Shown here one piece after another: positions 1 to 9,654 of a stretch of DNA of 64,000 nucleotides (positions within the stretch are counted from its first letter, which is position 1; the number at the start of each line of letters is the position of its first letter). The DNA lies in contig JAJOZX010001072.1 of the NCBI GenBank assembly GCA_023014485.1, positions 640,001-704,000 on the forward strand, written 5' to 3'. A model generated the notes under the pieces. The model saw only the letters and a program-made list of their open reading frames with translations. It was not told the DNA's origin and did no database searches. This DNA comes from Bathynomus jamesi (Eukaryota; Arthropoda; Malacostraca; Isopoda; Cirolanidae). Both the position numbers and the translations under genes were made by a program.

Positions 1-33
1 CCAGACCCACTGTCGCTAAATTTCGCTGATCGA

Positions 34-430
34 CTGGAAAGTTTTAGTAATACACCCGTTCCGTTTAGAGGACTCCCTAATCGGCTACGATACGCCTAAA
101 CGACTTGGGTAATCTGGACCAATCAAGACCATCAAGGGTAAACCAGGGAAGGTTTTAGTAATACACCCGCCCCTCCCATTCCTTTCCTTAGTGATGGGGA
201 CTGGGAGGGTACCTCCTAAACGGCTAAAATTACTGTAGTATACTCATTAAGGAAGAACCAGGGAATGTCATAGTAACATCCCCCTCCCAGGCCCTGTCTT
301 GGGGGCACTAGGAGGGGCCCCTAAATGGCTAGGAAATTTGCAGCAAATTTAGTATACGTATTAAAGGAGAAACAGGGAAGGTTTTAATAACACACCGACC
401 CCTACCAGTTCCCTCTAGTTTGTGTTTGGG
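34..430. repeat. Degenerate tandem repeat, about 114-bp period
   Basis: Four diverged units share a core like GGGAAGGTTTTAGTAA followed by a C-rich stretch and CTCCTAAACGGCTA. Equivalent points lie near 41, 152, 267 and 381, so the period is 111-115 bp. The array may continue left of the window. No coding potential is evident. Confidence 0.75.
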
Positions 431-461
431 GGGCATTTGCTGCGCAAGACGCAGCGGGCAT

Positions 462-469
<8 letters not shown>

Positions 470-500
<31 letters not shown>
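470..500. repeat. TA microsatellite
   Basis: Uninterrupted TA dinucleotide run, the first of many in this window. Confidence 0.9.
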
Positions 501-502
<2 letters not shown>

Positions 503-524
503 CATTAGCTTAAAGTACGTAACT

Positions 525-550
525 AAACCTAACCTAACCTAGCCTAACCT
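525..550. repeat. Short CCTAA (TTAGG-type) array
   Basis: Four to five CCTAA units with one variant. TTAGG is the arthropod telomere repeat, so this is an interstitial telomere-like patch. It is too short to mark a chromosome end. Confidence 0.6.
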
Positions 551-1453
551 GGGCCAAAATAGGTATGGAAAAACTCTACATGCTTACAATATGGTATCAT
601 ATATGGTACCTTTATTTCTTAATTAAATACAAATTATTAATTTATTGAATTAAATAACTTCAAAATTGCCTCGGGATTGGCGACATAGCCTATTGGGAAT
701 GAAATTAATTGCCATACATAGAACCCCATACGTAGGCATTGGGCCTGCATGACAACAAGAAGACCAAATTTATTACGTATTCAAAATTCTCCATTGCTGA
801 CTCATGAAAATTACTTCAAGAGAAGAGTCAACGAACTTTGCAAAATCAGCAAATTCCTAAGACGACGATTTATATTGGCGGCATTGAGAGCTTGCTCATG
901 TTACAGCGATGCTTTAAGCAAGGGAGACGTATTTAATCTTCCTATAAGTTCTGAGTAAATACCTCATAATATAAAACTAATAACTCAAAAGGATAGGCCT
1001 ATTCCTTCAGGTATTTAAGTGTAGTGAATGCCTATATTAATTAAACCGAATAAACTCGTTGTGTAACTCCATCGTACAGCGGCTCTACATCGAAACAGAA
1101 GCGAGGCCAAACGAAATAATAAGGTAAGGTAATTTCTTTCTTTACCATTAGGCAGCGCTAAAATACTGAAGGCAAATAAATTTAACAAGGTCCTTTGAAG
1201 ATCTACACATACATGACTCTTTAATGAAAAAACGTAAGGTTTTTGTCTTTAACTCTCCACTGAAATCTGCTGGAAATTTCCAACGAATGAGGGTAACAGG
1301 CAATCAACCCATAGCCATATATAGTTTTTTCACAATGGGAATGTCATAGATTGGGAATAGATCGATTTGAAAATGGCTTCTTTGAAATTCTCACACCCTC
1401 AGCTTTCCCACTCTTGAGCGTGGAATGAAATGGGAATGATACTGAGTGGGATG
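551..1453. other. Interval with no recognisable gene
   Basis: AT-rich sequence with only short open frames (the longest about 69 codons at 749-958) that resemble no known family. It lies just outside the left end of element P1. Confidence 0.5.
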
Positions 1454-1880
1454 AGTAGTATAGCCGCAAAAGGGGAGAGGGCAAGAATGTTGCAATGTTG
1501 GAAGAGATAATGATCAATGCTGCAAAGGGGGGTGGGGTATGCATTGAAGGGGGGGAGGGGGTTTGAAATGAATGGGGGGTGGGGGTTGCAATGAAGGGGG
1601 AGTGGAATGCTGCAGGTGGAACTAGGGGTCATGAAACTTGGAGGCGGCGTTATCCCCCAAGAGAAAGAGAGGAGAAGGAGAGAAAGCAAGAGAGGTGTTC
1701 ACCTGGCAGGAGCCAATTGCACACTAAGACTTCAGCCGAGTGGCCGTTGTCTTATAGGCCCCTAATCAGCCAGTTGGCTTAGAAGGCGTAAATGGCTTGT
1801 ACAGGTTGAGTTGTCAGATACCATTTTTTATTTTAATTGTTCAGGTATACATTATTAGGGTGAGTTGCTAGATACCATCA
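1454..1880 (-). repeat. Left TIR of P1
   Basis: Outer AGTAGTATAGCC end, then G-rich repeats, the segment CTTGGAGGCGGCGTTATCCC, a purine stretch, and the motif CACCTGGCAGGAGCCAA. Inside this is a TATAAG box on the minus strand near 1752. The innermost part (about 1810-1880) is almost identical, inverted, to 14178-14243. Confidence 0.85.
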
Positions 1881-2099
1881 TTTATTTTAATTCACACGAG
1901 TTGCCGTTTTTAATTGTTCAGGTATACGTTATTAGGTTGAGGATTGTGCCATTTATTTAATTAATTCCTAAAAGTTGGCATAGAAATCCGCCAGTAGGTT
2001 TAGAAGGCGTAATCAGCCATTTGTATAATTGTTTACAACCAAAAGAATTAAATAAAACAACATTACACCATTCTGTTTATTAAATATTGTAAATATATA

Positions 2100-2214
2100 G
2101 AAAATAAATATACATTTGAATGATCAATTAAAAATAATAATAGTATAAGAAATATGAACGAGGAATATGCATATAATCAAAAAATATAACTGTCCACATA
2201 ACAGTACAGGAGAA

Positions 2215-2245
<31 letters not shown>

Positions 2246-2465
2246 ATTATATTATGGAAATATTTAGAAAATAAATATACATTGGAATGATCAAAAAACA
2301 AAATTAAAAAATAAGAAATAATATAACCATCAATATAGCAGAAATATATATACACACACAAACACCAAATTATGTTTAAACAAATAAATACATACACTTT
2401 ATCTTCTCCAATACAAAATAAAAAATAAGAAATCGTATAGCCATCAATATAGCAGAAATATATAT

Positions 2466-2517
<52 letters not shown>

Positions 2518-2542
2518 ATTATGTTAAATATATAAATACATT
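2100..2542. other. AT-rich subterminal region, microsatellites
   Basis: Tandem AT-rich units (ATAAATATACATTTGAATGATCA-like segments near 2105 and 2270) and several TA and CA runs. This lies between the TIR and gene Z. The same kind of region flanks Z in the other copies (10690-11160 and 31930-32200). Confidence 0.6.
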
Positions 2543-2893
2543 TCACTTTGTTTTCAAAATGCTAAGCTCGCACTTAATGAAGTCTACAATTACATCGTTA
2601 TTGCTCTGCATTACGCAGTATACGCGGTTTAATAATATTTCACCGCTTAAAGTATAGGGATACCTATACTCGATATGAAGGGCCTTCATATCGTTCAGTA
2701 CTATTTTTGTTCCCACTTTGCAACCGGTTGGCAAGTTATCTTTAAATACGTCTAGAATATAATCAAAAGCACGCACAAAGAGTTCATCGTTAGCCACATT
2801 ATTAAATACAAGTTTATAAACACTCCTTTCCAATCGAGGGTTTATTTCTACCGACGCGAGCTTTTCAATCGTGAACTCTTCTTCACACTGCAT
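2543..2893 (-). CDS. Gene Z, copy 1: unrecognised 116-aa Polinton-associated protein
   Basis: I do not recognise this family. The 116-residue frame is intact and has two relatives in the window (10364-10682 and 32201-32544). Conserved stretches include EINPRLER, NNVANDELFVRAFD, LPTGCKVGTKIVLND, YPYTLSGEILL and VYCVMQSNNDVIVD. No transmembrane segment, signal peptide or zinc-binding cluster is visible. Its ATG lies inside the last codons of gene Y, an 11-bp overlap kept in copy 3. This suggests the two frames were translated from linked transcripts. It is the outermost gene of the block and the only one in P1 that is still an uninterrupted frame. Conservation between copies supports past coding function. 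Confidence 0.65.
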   Translation of the reverse strand: MQCEEEFTIEKLASVEINPRLERSVYKLVFNNVANDELFVRAFDYILDVFKDNLPTGCKVGTKIVLNDMKALHIEYRYPYTLSGEILLNRVYCVMQSNNDVIVDFIKCELSILKTK

Positions 2894-3608
2894 AGCTACA
2901 GTTGAAATAATCTTCTAAGTCGTTACGACAGCTGCTCATTATATAAAGAAATAGTTCTTCAGGGTGAACGGTGTAGGTGAGCTCAGCTCTGTACCGCTCA
3001 AGTGATTTGTACCAAAGTTAATGATATTTCAAAGAGTCTAAACTTTTTAAATAATCCTGCAGTTCTAGACCATTCTCACCTTGTTCAACCCTACACTCGG
3101 TAAACCCATCGAGCAGAGCGGTGTATGCGTATTCAAGTACCGTATCAAAATAAAGCATATCCGTAACACGCGCGTCTAATATAGGCTTCAGCTTGCGGAA
3201 TCCGACGATTTCAAACATTCTGTCGAGGATGAAACGGTTTCGCGTAGGAACAAGAGCGTTATTATCAGAAGCATTCTTCCACATCAACCGTATATCAATG
3301 CATGGCCGATCGTTATTTATACACAACGTACATACAACGGCGTATGAGGGGGTGTTTCTAATCTGCTCTCTCCTTGTACCTACACCTGTAGGAATTTTAT
3401 AACGATCTTCACTCCACTTCTCAACTACCACGAAGATTCTATTCATCTCCTCGACACTTAAATAAACAACATTCCGTTTGTTTGTTTGTCTACAATCCGT
3501 TTCCAGTACATAGCTAACGATACCGGATTTACGCCTGAACACGCGCAACTAGTTCGTCACGGACACATCGTACACGGCGTTGAGAATGCTGCTCAAAGGA
3601 AGTTTCAT
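2883..3608 (-). pseudogene. Gene Y, copy 1: unrecognised protein, two stop codons
   Basis: The start is the ATG at 3606-3608, matched by an ATG at the same place in copies 2 and 3. Against copy 3 (about 237 residues) this copy has an in-frame TAG near 3551 and a TAA near 3018. The rest reads through. Recognisable blocks are VYLSVEEMNRIFVVVEKW, PCIDIRLMWKN, RNRFILDRMFEIVGFRKLKP and TVHPEELFLYI. The central strand-helix pattern with VYLS.EEM is faintly like PC4-type single-strand DNA-binding domains. That is only a guess. The 3' end overlaps gene Z by 11 bp. Confidence 0.6.
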
Positions 3609-3931
3609 CGTATTCGAGGAGCGCAAGTCCACTCGGTTCAAGCTCTGAGATAACTATGAGGGACATGCAACACGGCAGTTCGACGGGAGGAGCGAGTCAC
3701 ACCATAATATAATGAAACGTGTACGGCGCTGATCCAACATGAATCGTTGTATCCCATTATATTGGGCAGATGTTTTGAGAAATTTTCCTATACAAGAAGT
3801 AATTTTGGTTTTAATGTTTTATCACTCCCACTTCCCAGAATACTCACCAGGCATTTTCCTTCAGGGTAATTTTCACGAACAAAACACATTTTATAACGGT
3901 TTTATTGTTTTACACTCACCATTTGCACAAA
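3609..3931. other. Interval between genes X and Y
   Basis: No gene is recognised. An alternative minus-strand frame overlapping the start of Y (stop just after its N-terminal third) stays open here and in copy 3. The segment is present, diverged, in all three copies of the block. Confidence 0.4.
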
Positions 3932-4527
3932 CTAAACGTCTTCACACTCCGGCGCACTGTTTGAGAGGAACATATGCCCATATTTTTCCTTTTTGTTTAA
4001 CAAGCGATACTCGTCTCTAAAGTCTGTTAAAAACTCACGCAGGGCATTAGCCACAACTTCACGACAAACCTCGTCATGATATACATTAATATAGTGATAA
4101 AAATACTTAAGATTCTCCATAATGACGAGATTTACATTTCTAGTCGCAGGGTACGAGTACTCGGTGTGGTGTAACATGACATAATATCGCTTGTCAGACC
4201 ACCCATCAATAAGACTCGCTATGCATATCCGTTTTTTCTCTTCTGCACGCGTTGTTTCTTTTACTTCGCGGTATCTGTGAGCCTTTCTAAAGCTTAGGTC
4301 TATAATATATTTCAATACATCACTTGTACCACGTGACATATGCATGAGAAATGAAATGCAGTATATTCCACACGTATTACTAAAATATCCTTCCTTCGCA
4401 TGGTTCAATGTAGCCTTAAAGGCATCAAAGGATGGTAGAATAGGAGTCTTTCACTGTACACCACATCTTCACATTTTACCGAATATTACTTCATAAAACT
4501 CGAGTACGCAATATTAAAGGTAGCCAT
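3932..4527 (-). pseudogene. Gene X, copy 1: unrecognised protein containing an adenain-tail-like block
   Basis: The ATG at 4525-4527 begins MATFNIA, as in copies 2 and 3, but a TAA follows 13 codons later and a frameshift precedes about 4410. From 4408 a 158-residue frame is open to 3932. Its first part, with NTCGIYCISFLMHMS, closely resembles the end of the adenain-like protease of P2 (44216-44285). The rest (REVKETTRAEEK, NLKYFYHYINVYHDEV, FLTDFRDEYRL, MFLSNSAPE) matches copy 3 of X. Copy 2 carries the same TAA and frameshift, so these breaks predate the palindrome. A separate short gene starting at 4408 is an alternative reading. Confidence 0.6.
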
Positions 4528-4642
4528 CACTATTTTTCGTCTACGTGAGAGAATCCACATCTGAAATCCATGGCCTGCACCGCTCAACTGAGCACGCATG
4601 GATGCTCAGGTAGTAGCAGGAGTCACGTGATAATCATACAGG

Positions 4643-4653
4643 GGGCGGAGCTT
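4643..4653. promoter_or_regulatory. GGGCGGAGCTT box upstream of gene X
   Basis: A GC-box-like 11-mer lies about 115 bp upstream of the X start codon. The same 11-mer occurs upstream of X in the other two copies (8807-8817, 34162-34172) and upstream of the small gene at 45463 (45546-45556). Shared use at promoters is inferred from position only. Confidence 0.5.
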
Positions 4654-5637
4654 AGGACAGATAATTCAAATGAATGAACTTGTTAATATCTTACAAACTG
4701 TTAATTTCTAGGAGAAAAAATAAGCGCGAGATCTTCCATTATAAAAGTTACACCAGGAATTCCGGGGGTACTGGGGCACAATAGTACCCCAGGTAAAGTT
4801 TAAGGGTTAAACTTGCAAAAAACTCGTAATAATTTTGATACTACGATTTCAAGCTTTTTCGCACATTTCTGTTCATAGTTAAACATAGGCGTAAGTTTTC
4901 TTCCAAACTGATAATAAGTCAGTTTAAAACTTAAGCTTACATATTGTTTAGTTAACTTTAAACATGCTTTTTGTTATGTATTAAAATCAATTACTTAGTT
5001 GAGGTTTGATAGTTCTTAGTACTCTTTCGAACTCTGTTATCTGAAACTCTGTGGTCCTTATAGTTTTCAGTCCTATTTATTAAGGTTATCTTAAAAGGAC
5101 AGGACGTAGAAATGAAGTCTTACTGTGATAACTTTATTCTCAACTGAAAGGAGTTAAGTTTCTTTAGAGGGGTATTGTGCTGGTGAAGGAGAGAGTAGGT
5201 CTTTTCTTACAAAACACACTTTTATAGTATTCAATTCTTGAATGAAATCCTATCACTGCTAAATTTTACATACAAGTTGTATGTCAGTCAGGCATTGAAC
5301 GAAACATTTCTGTAACACTGAATTCGATGTGTAGCATTTGCGCAACTTCTCCAGATTGATATATATATATATAATGGTAATAGAAGAAATCAGCTTTAGT
5401 ATTTTGGCAAATATATTTATATTTAGACGTTATATTGACGTATTTGTCAATTTTATTGGAAACAGATTCAAACGAACTAAGGAGCTGATTGACTTGAAAG
5501 AGCTTGGTAATGACGTCACAACGACATTGTATAAAGTCAGGCGAAACTTTCACTTTAATTCATTACAAGATTGGAAATAGAGGATGGAGCCGTGTTAGTT
5601 ATCTCTCTGTGCCTTGACCAACTGCTAAGTTGTGAAC
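4654..5637. other. Region between gene X and the IER5-like gene
   Basis: Non-coding AT-rich sequence shared by both palindrome arms. It includes TTATAAAAG near 4740 on the plus strand and a TA tract near 5360. An open frame at 5338-5580 is not preserved in the other arm. It separates divergently transcribed X and IER5-like genes and probably holds both promoters. Confidence 0.45.
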
Positions 5638-6201
5638 ATGATATCTGACGTTCCAAACGGGTTTGAAGCACACAAGTTGATAAATATATCGCTCGGTAAA
5701 ATTGCACCCAGACGTTCAGGAAGAGCTGGTGCAGCGTTGCATAATTCCTTATTAGTTTCTTCTGTGTTACATAAAGCCCGTTTTGTTTGCTTAGAAGAAA
5801 CACATAATTACCACCACACCATATTTTCCCCACCACAAGGGCAACCTGAGGAGTTTGCCCCCGACCCACCTCTTGCATCCACACCATTACCTGAAGTGTC
5901 CATTACCCCAGTGAGGCCTCTCGATTGTGGTGACAATAATACCAACCAAGATGATTATTCAGCCATTGAATGCATTAGTGAAGAGTGTAAATCTAGATTA
6001 GAAGAGAGCGACAGTGAAGTAGACTCGAACAGTGAATATGGTTGCAACGAATCCTTGCACCATACCAGAAAAAAGCGGGGAGTTTCTGATCAGGAAACAG
6101 AGGCAGCAGTTTCCTCAATTTTACCAAAACGATTAAAATATGATTTAGAACAGGAACAAAGCTCAGGCTGTTATTTTAGCGAACCTAAAATTTTCTGTTG
6201 A
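5638..6201 (+). CDS. IER5-like immediate-early-response family protein
   Basis: The single-exon frame of 187 residues starts at the ATG at 5638, the first ATG of the frame. Residues 10-50 match the IER2/IER5 N-terminal domain: EAHKLINISLGKI, a basic RRSGRAG stretch, then LHNSLLVSSVLHKARFV. Known family members are short nuclear regulators induced by growth and stress signals, linked to PP2A and heat-shock factor control. The middle is proline-rich then acidic (EESDSEVDSNSE). The C-terminal part has basic clusters RKKR and PKRLK that could be nuclear localisation signals. A polyadenylation signal follows at 6484. The gene sits inside TIR-bounded P1 and its first 70 codons recur in the other arm, so it is a captured cargo gene. 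The family call is firm for the N-terminal domain; activity is unknown. Confidence 0.75.
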   Translation: MISDVPNGFEAHKLINISLGKIAPRRSGRAGAALHNSLLVSSVLHKARFVCLEETHNYHHTIFSPPQGQPEEFAPDPPLASTPLPEVSITPVRPLDCGDNNTNQDDYSAIECISEECKSRLEESDSEVDSNSEYGCNESLHHTRKKRGVSDQETEAAVSSILPKRLKYDLEQEQSSGCYFSEPKIFC

Positions 6202-6483
6202 TGTGGATTCGATCTCAACTCTTGTCGTTGTTCTGAGCAGTCAGCGGACAACGAGATTTTTCAGCTTGGAAGTTGACTACATAAATTCTCTCGTGATCAA
6301 CTTGGAATCCTTTAATTTCTATAAACTCACTCCAGACGGCCTTCGTCTCGTGACTTCTTAGTAAAAGCGTTTTTTATTAATCTAGTTTGTACGTACTCAT
6401 TCATGCACAGTGTAACTCATTACGTGATAAAAGAATTTGTATTTGAGGTTGCGTATTATATAAACTAATTAAATATTTCATAT

Positions 6484-6489
6484 AATAAA
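6484..6489 (+). promoter_or_regulatory. Polyadenylation signal AATAAA
   Basis: AATAAA about 280 bp after the stop of the IER5-like gene, in otherwise AT-rich sequence. It is the first such hexamer downstream on the same strand that I noticed. Confidence 0.4.
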
Positions 6490-6589
6490 GGCTCGGGGTG
6501 CTTAATTGTTTCATTTATTCCATTGAAAAGTGTGTAATTTGATAAAGTTTGTGGATTGGTCAGAGAGTGCGACTTAATAGATCATTGAT

Positions 6590-7030
6590 CAATAAAAGTT
6601 AAAGAGTGGGTGACAGTACAGAATCTGAGGAACATTAGTGTTATTAGCTTTAGGAGAAAAACCGTGGCCAGCTACATCCACATCGATAGAGCGCCCAGAA
6701 AGGAAAATAAATAGGAAGGCACAGATAGAAGGGTTGAAACCAAAGGATAGCAGTTTCGAAATTAAAGATTTGTGCCAGAATCTATCAAAAGCTTTTGATA
6801 TGTATATCGCAGTAACAAAGGTTTCACCGAAATCCCAAAAAGGAGAAGACCAAGAGTTAGAGAGATATGAAAAAAGATCGCCAGTAGAGTTTCCCATGTA
6901 GAACCCATACTGACGATCTGTAAGAAGAGGGGTGATTAACATTTTTCCTATTAAGGATGGACTCAAAAACATTACAAAGGCAAGAAAACATAGCAAATGG
7001 AAGATAGTTGGAGGGTTGAGAGTGATCACC
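6590..7030 (-). mobile_element. Jockey-like non-LTR reverse transcriptase fragment
   Basis: On the minus strand the frame contains DRQYGF, a NSTGDLFSYL segment and ISKAFDRFWHKSLISKL. This is the central reverse-transcriptase region of the Jockey-like family also seen at 26390-27880. It lacks the catalytic centre and both ends, so it is a short relic in the P1 spacer. Confidence 0.65.
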
Positions 7031-7115
7031 CTTCTTTATGACATGCTGAATGAAAGCGGGCTTCGTGCAGGAATGAATAGTATCAGATAAAAGACAAAAA
7101 CGAAAGAGTTTTCAC

Positions 7116-7184
7116 GGCTAAGGTGTCTTTAAGCATGAATTTGTTCTTGAACACAGTAAAGCACAATGAGGCGATTGTGGTTGT
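7116..7184 (-). pseudogene. Fragment of Polinton polB gene
   Basis: About 70 bp match the P2 polymerase gene at about 36205-36275. The minus strand encodes TTIASLCFTVFKNKF followed by a KDTLA segment. It shows that the ancestor of P1 carried a DNA polymerase gene that has since been lost. Confidence 0.7.
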
Positions 7185-7547
7185 TTCAGTAATTATATCG
7201 GTGGAATAGCACTGGAATCGTTCAGGGTTGAGTTGGAAGTGAAAGTTCGAGCGAATAGTTCAGCTTTGTGAAGAGAAGAACTGGTAACTGAGCCAGATTG
7301 GAAAAGGTGAGGAGAGGCAGACCATGTAAAGTTGAGGGAGAGATTCTTAACTAGATGCCAGAAATAGCGAGAAGACTTAGAATTGTATAGATTTTCACAA
7401 TTTTATTGCATGAAGGAAATTTTGGCGACTCGAAGAACAGAATCTGCACGAATCCGGGCACATATATGAGCCAGGAGATGGTTGGCAACTGCAATTTCTG
7501 AAAAACTCATCTCTGTTGCTGCTAGCGTTAGAACAAGTAAAGTTAAA
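7185..7547. other. P1 spacer remainder
   Basis: Nothing recognisable. There is no long open frame and no clear similarity to other parts of the window. Confidence 0.4.
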
Positions 7548-7549
7548 CC

Positions 7550-7760
7550 AAGGTTGCCCTTATGGCGGGGAAAATATGGTGTGGTGGTAATTATGTGCTT
7601 CTTCTAAGTAAACAAAACGGGCTTTATGTAACACAGAGGCAACTAATAAGGAATTATACAAAGATGCACCAGCTCTTCCGGAACGTCTGGATGCAATTTT
7701 ACCGAGCGATATATTTATCAACTTGTGTGCTTCAAACCCGTTTGGAACGTCAGATATCAT
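7550..7760 (-). pseudogene. IER5-like gene, truncated second copy
   Basis: It starts at the ATG at 7758-7760 and matches the first 70 codons of the left-arm gene, including SLGKIASRRSGRAG and VLHKARFVYLEE. It ends at a TAA where the left copy has CAA, next to the palindrome breakpoint. Several amino acid differences separate the two IER domains. Confidence 0.7.
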
Positions 7761-7972
7761 GTTCACAACTTAGCAATTGGTCAAGGCACAGAGAAATAAC
7801 TAACACGGCTCCATCCTCTATTTCCAATCTTGTAATGAATTAAAGTGAAAGTTTCGCCTGCCTTTATACAATGTCGTTGTGACGTTATTACCAAGCTCTT
7901 TCAAGTCAATCAGATCCTTAGTTTGTTTGAATCTGTTTCCAATAAAATTGACAAATATGTCAATATAACGCC

Positions 7973-7975
<3 letters not shown>

Positions 7976-8014
<39 letters not shown>

Positions 8015-8095
8015 AAAATACTAAAACTGATTTCTTCTATTAGCATTGTATATATATAAATATATAATATATATATATATAAAATATATATATAT
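7976..8095. repeat. TA microsatellites in right arm
   Basis: Two TA tracts flanking a short unique segment. The mirrored position in the left arm (near 5360) has a much shorter tract, so the tracts expanded after the duplication. Confidence 0.8.
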
Positions 8096-8806
8096 ATCAA
8101 TCTGGAGAAGTTGCGCTAATATTACACATCGAATTCAGTGTTACAAAAACGTTTCGTTCAATGACTGACTGACATACAACTTGTATGTAAAATTTAGCAG
8201 TGATAGGATTTCATTCAAGAATTGAATACTATAAAGTGTGTTTTGTAAGAAAGACCTACTCTCTCCTTCACCAGCACAATACCCCTCTAAATAAACTTAA
8301 CTCCTTTAGTTGAGAATAAAGTTATCACAGTAAGACTTCATTTCTACGTCCTGTCCTTTTAATAACCTTAATAAATAGGACTGAAAACTAATAACTATAG
8401 GACCACAGAGTGTAGAGCTTAGATAACAGAGTTCGAAAGAGGAAGAACTATCAAACCTCAAATAAGTAATTGATTTTAATACATAACAAAAAGCATGTTT
8501 AAAGTTAACTAAACATTATGTAAACTTAAGTTTTAAACTGACTTATTATCAGTTTTGAAGAAAACTTACGCCTTTGCTTAACCATGAACAGAGAAGTGCG
8601 TAAAACCTTGAAATCGTAGTACCAAAATTATTACGAGTTTTTTGCAAGTTTAACCCTTAAACTTTACCTGGGGTACTATTGTGCCCCAGTACCCCCGGAA
8701 TTCCTGGCGTAACTTTTATAATGGAATATCTCGCGCTTATTCTTTCTCCTAGAAATTAACAGTTTATAAGATATTAATAAATTCATTCATTTGAATTATC
8801 TGTCCT

Positions 8807-8817
8807 AAGCTCCGCCC
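8807..8817. promoter_or_regulatory. GGGCGGAGCTT box upstream of X copy 2
   Basis: Inverted copy of the box at 4643-4653, about 115 bp upstream of the X start codon in the right arm. Confidence 0.45.
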
Positions 8818-8932
8818 CCTGTATGATCGTCACGTGACTCCTGCTACTACCTGAGCATCCATGCGTGCTCAGTTGAGCGGTGCAAGCCGTGGATTTCAGA
8901 TGTGTATTCTCTCACGTCGACGAAAAATAGTG

Positions 8933-9365
8933 ATGGCTACCTTTAATATTGCGTACTTGAGTTTTATGAAATAATATTCGGTAAAGTGTGAAGATGTGGT
9001 ATACAGTGAAAGACTCCTATTCTACCATCCTTTGATGCCTTTAAGGCTACATTGAACCATGCGAAGGAAGGATATTTTAGTAATACGTGTGGAATGTACT
9101 GCATTTCATTTCTCATGCATATGTCACATGGTACAAGTGATGTATTGAATTTTGTTGTAGGACTAAACTTTATAAAAGCTTGCATATATCGTGAAGTAGA
9201 AGAAACAACATGTGCAGAAGAGAAGCAGCGGCTATGGTTAGTGAGTCTTATTGATGAGTGGTGCGACAAGCTAAATTATAATATATTGCGTCATACCGTA
9301 CCCTGCGACTGGGAATGTAAATCTTGTCTCTCTCAAATAGTGCGCCGGAGTGTGAAGATGTCTAG
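8933..9365 (+). pseudogene. Gene X, copy 2: decayed
   Basis: The ATG at 8933 gives MATFNIA, followed by the same early TAA and the same frameshift as copy 1. The open part from 9058 keeps NTCGMYCISFLMHMS and REVEETTCAEEK. It then loses about 190 bp relative to copy 1 and rejoins out of frame near the C-terminal end. Confidence 0.6.
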
Positions 9366-9654
9366 TTTGTGGAAATGGTGAGTGATAAAACATTAAAACC
9401 GCTACAAAATGTGTTTAGTTCATGAAAATCCCCCTCCGTAAAAATGTCTGGTGCGTATTCTGCGGAGTGAGGGTGATAAAACATTAAAACCGTTATTATT
9501 TCTTGTGTCGGAAAAAAACTCCCCAATATAATGGGGTACAACGCCAAACACGTTTCATTGGATTTTGGTAGGAATCACTCCTCCTGTCGAGCCGACGCAT
9601 TGCATATGGCTCATAGTTATCTCAGAGCTTGAGCCGAGTGGACGTGCGAGTACG

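Larger units (their letters stand above)
1800..5850. repeat. Left arm of the giant P1 palindrome
   Basis: Matches 7548-11310 in inverted orientation through non-coding and coding parts alike. For example, CTGGGGCACAATAGTACCCC near 4770 mirrors the block near 8676. By eye about nine bases in ten agree, with indels mainly in TA microsatellites. The inner breakpoint falls inside the IER5-like gene, just after GGGCAACCT at about 5840-5848. Confidence 0.85.

Noticed and set aside
749..958. 69-codon frame near the left end
   Set aside because: No family resemblance and length within chance for this interval.
2128..2514. 128-codon minus-strand frame rich in Tyr and Ile
   Set aside because: It is the translation of TA/CA microsatellites and AT-rich repeats; no conserved protein features.
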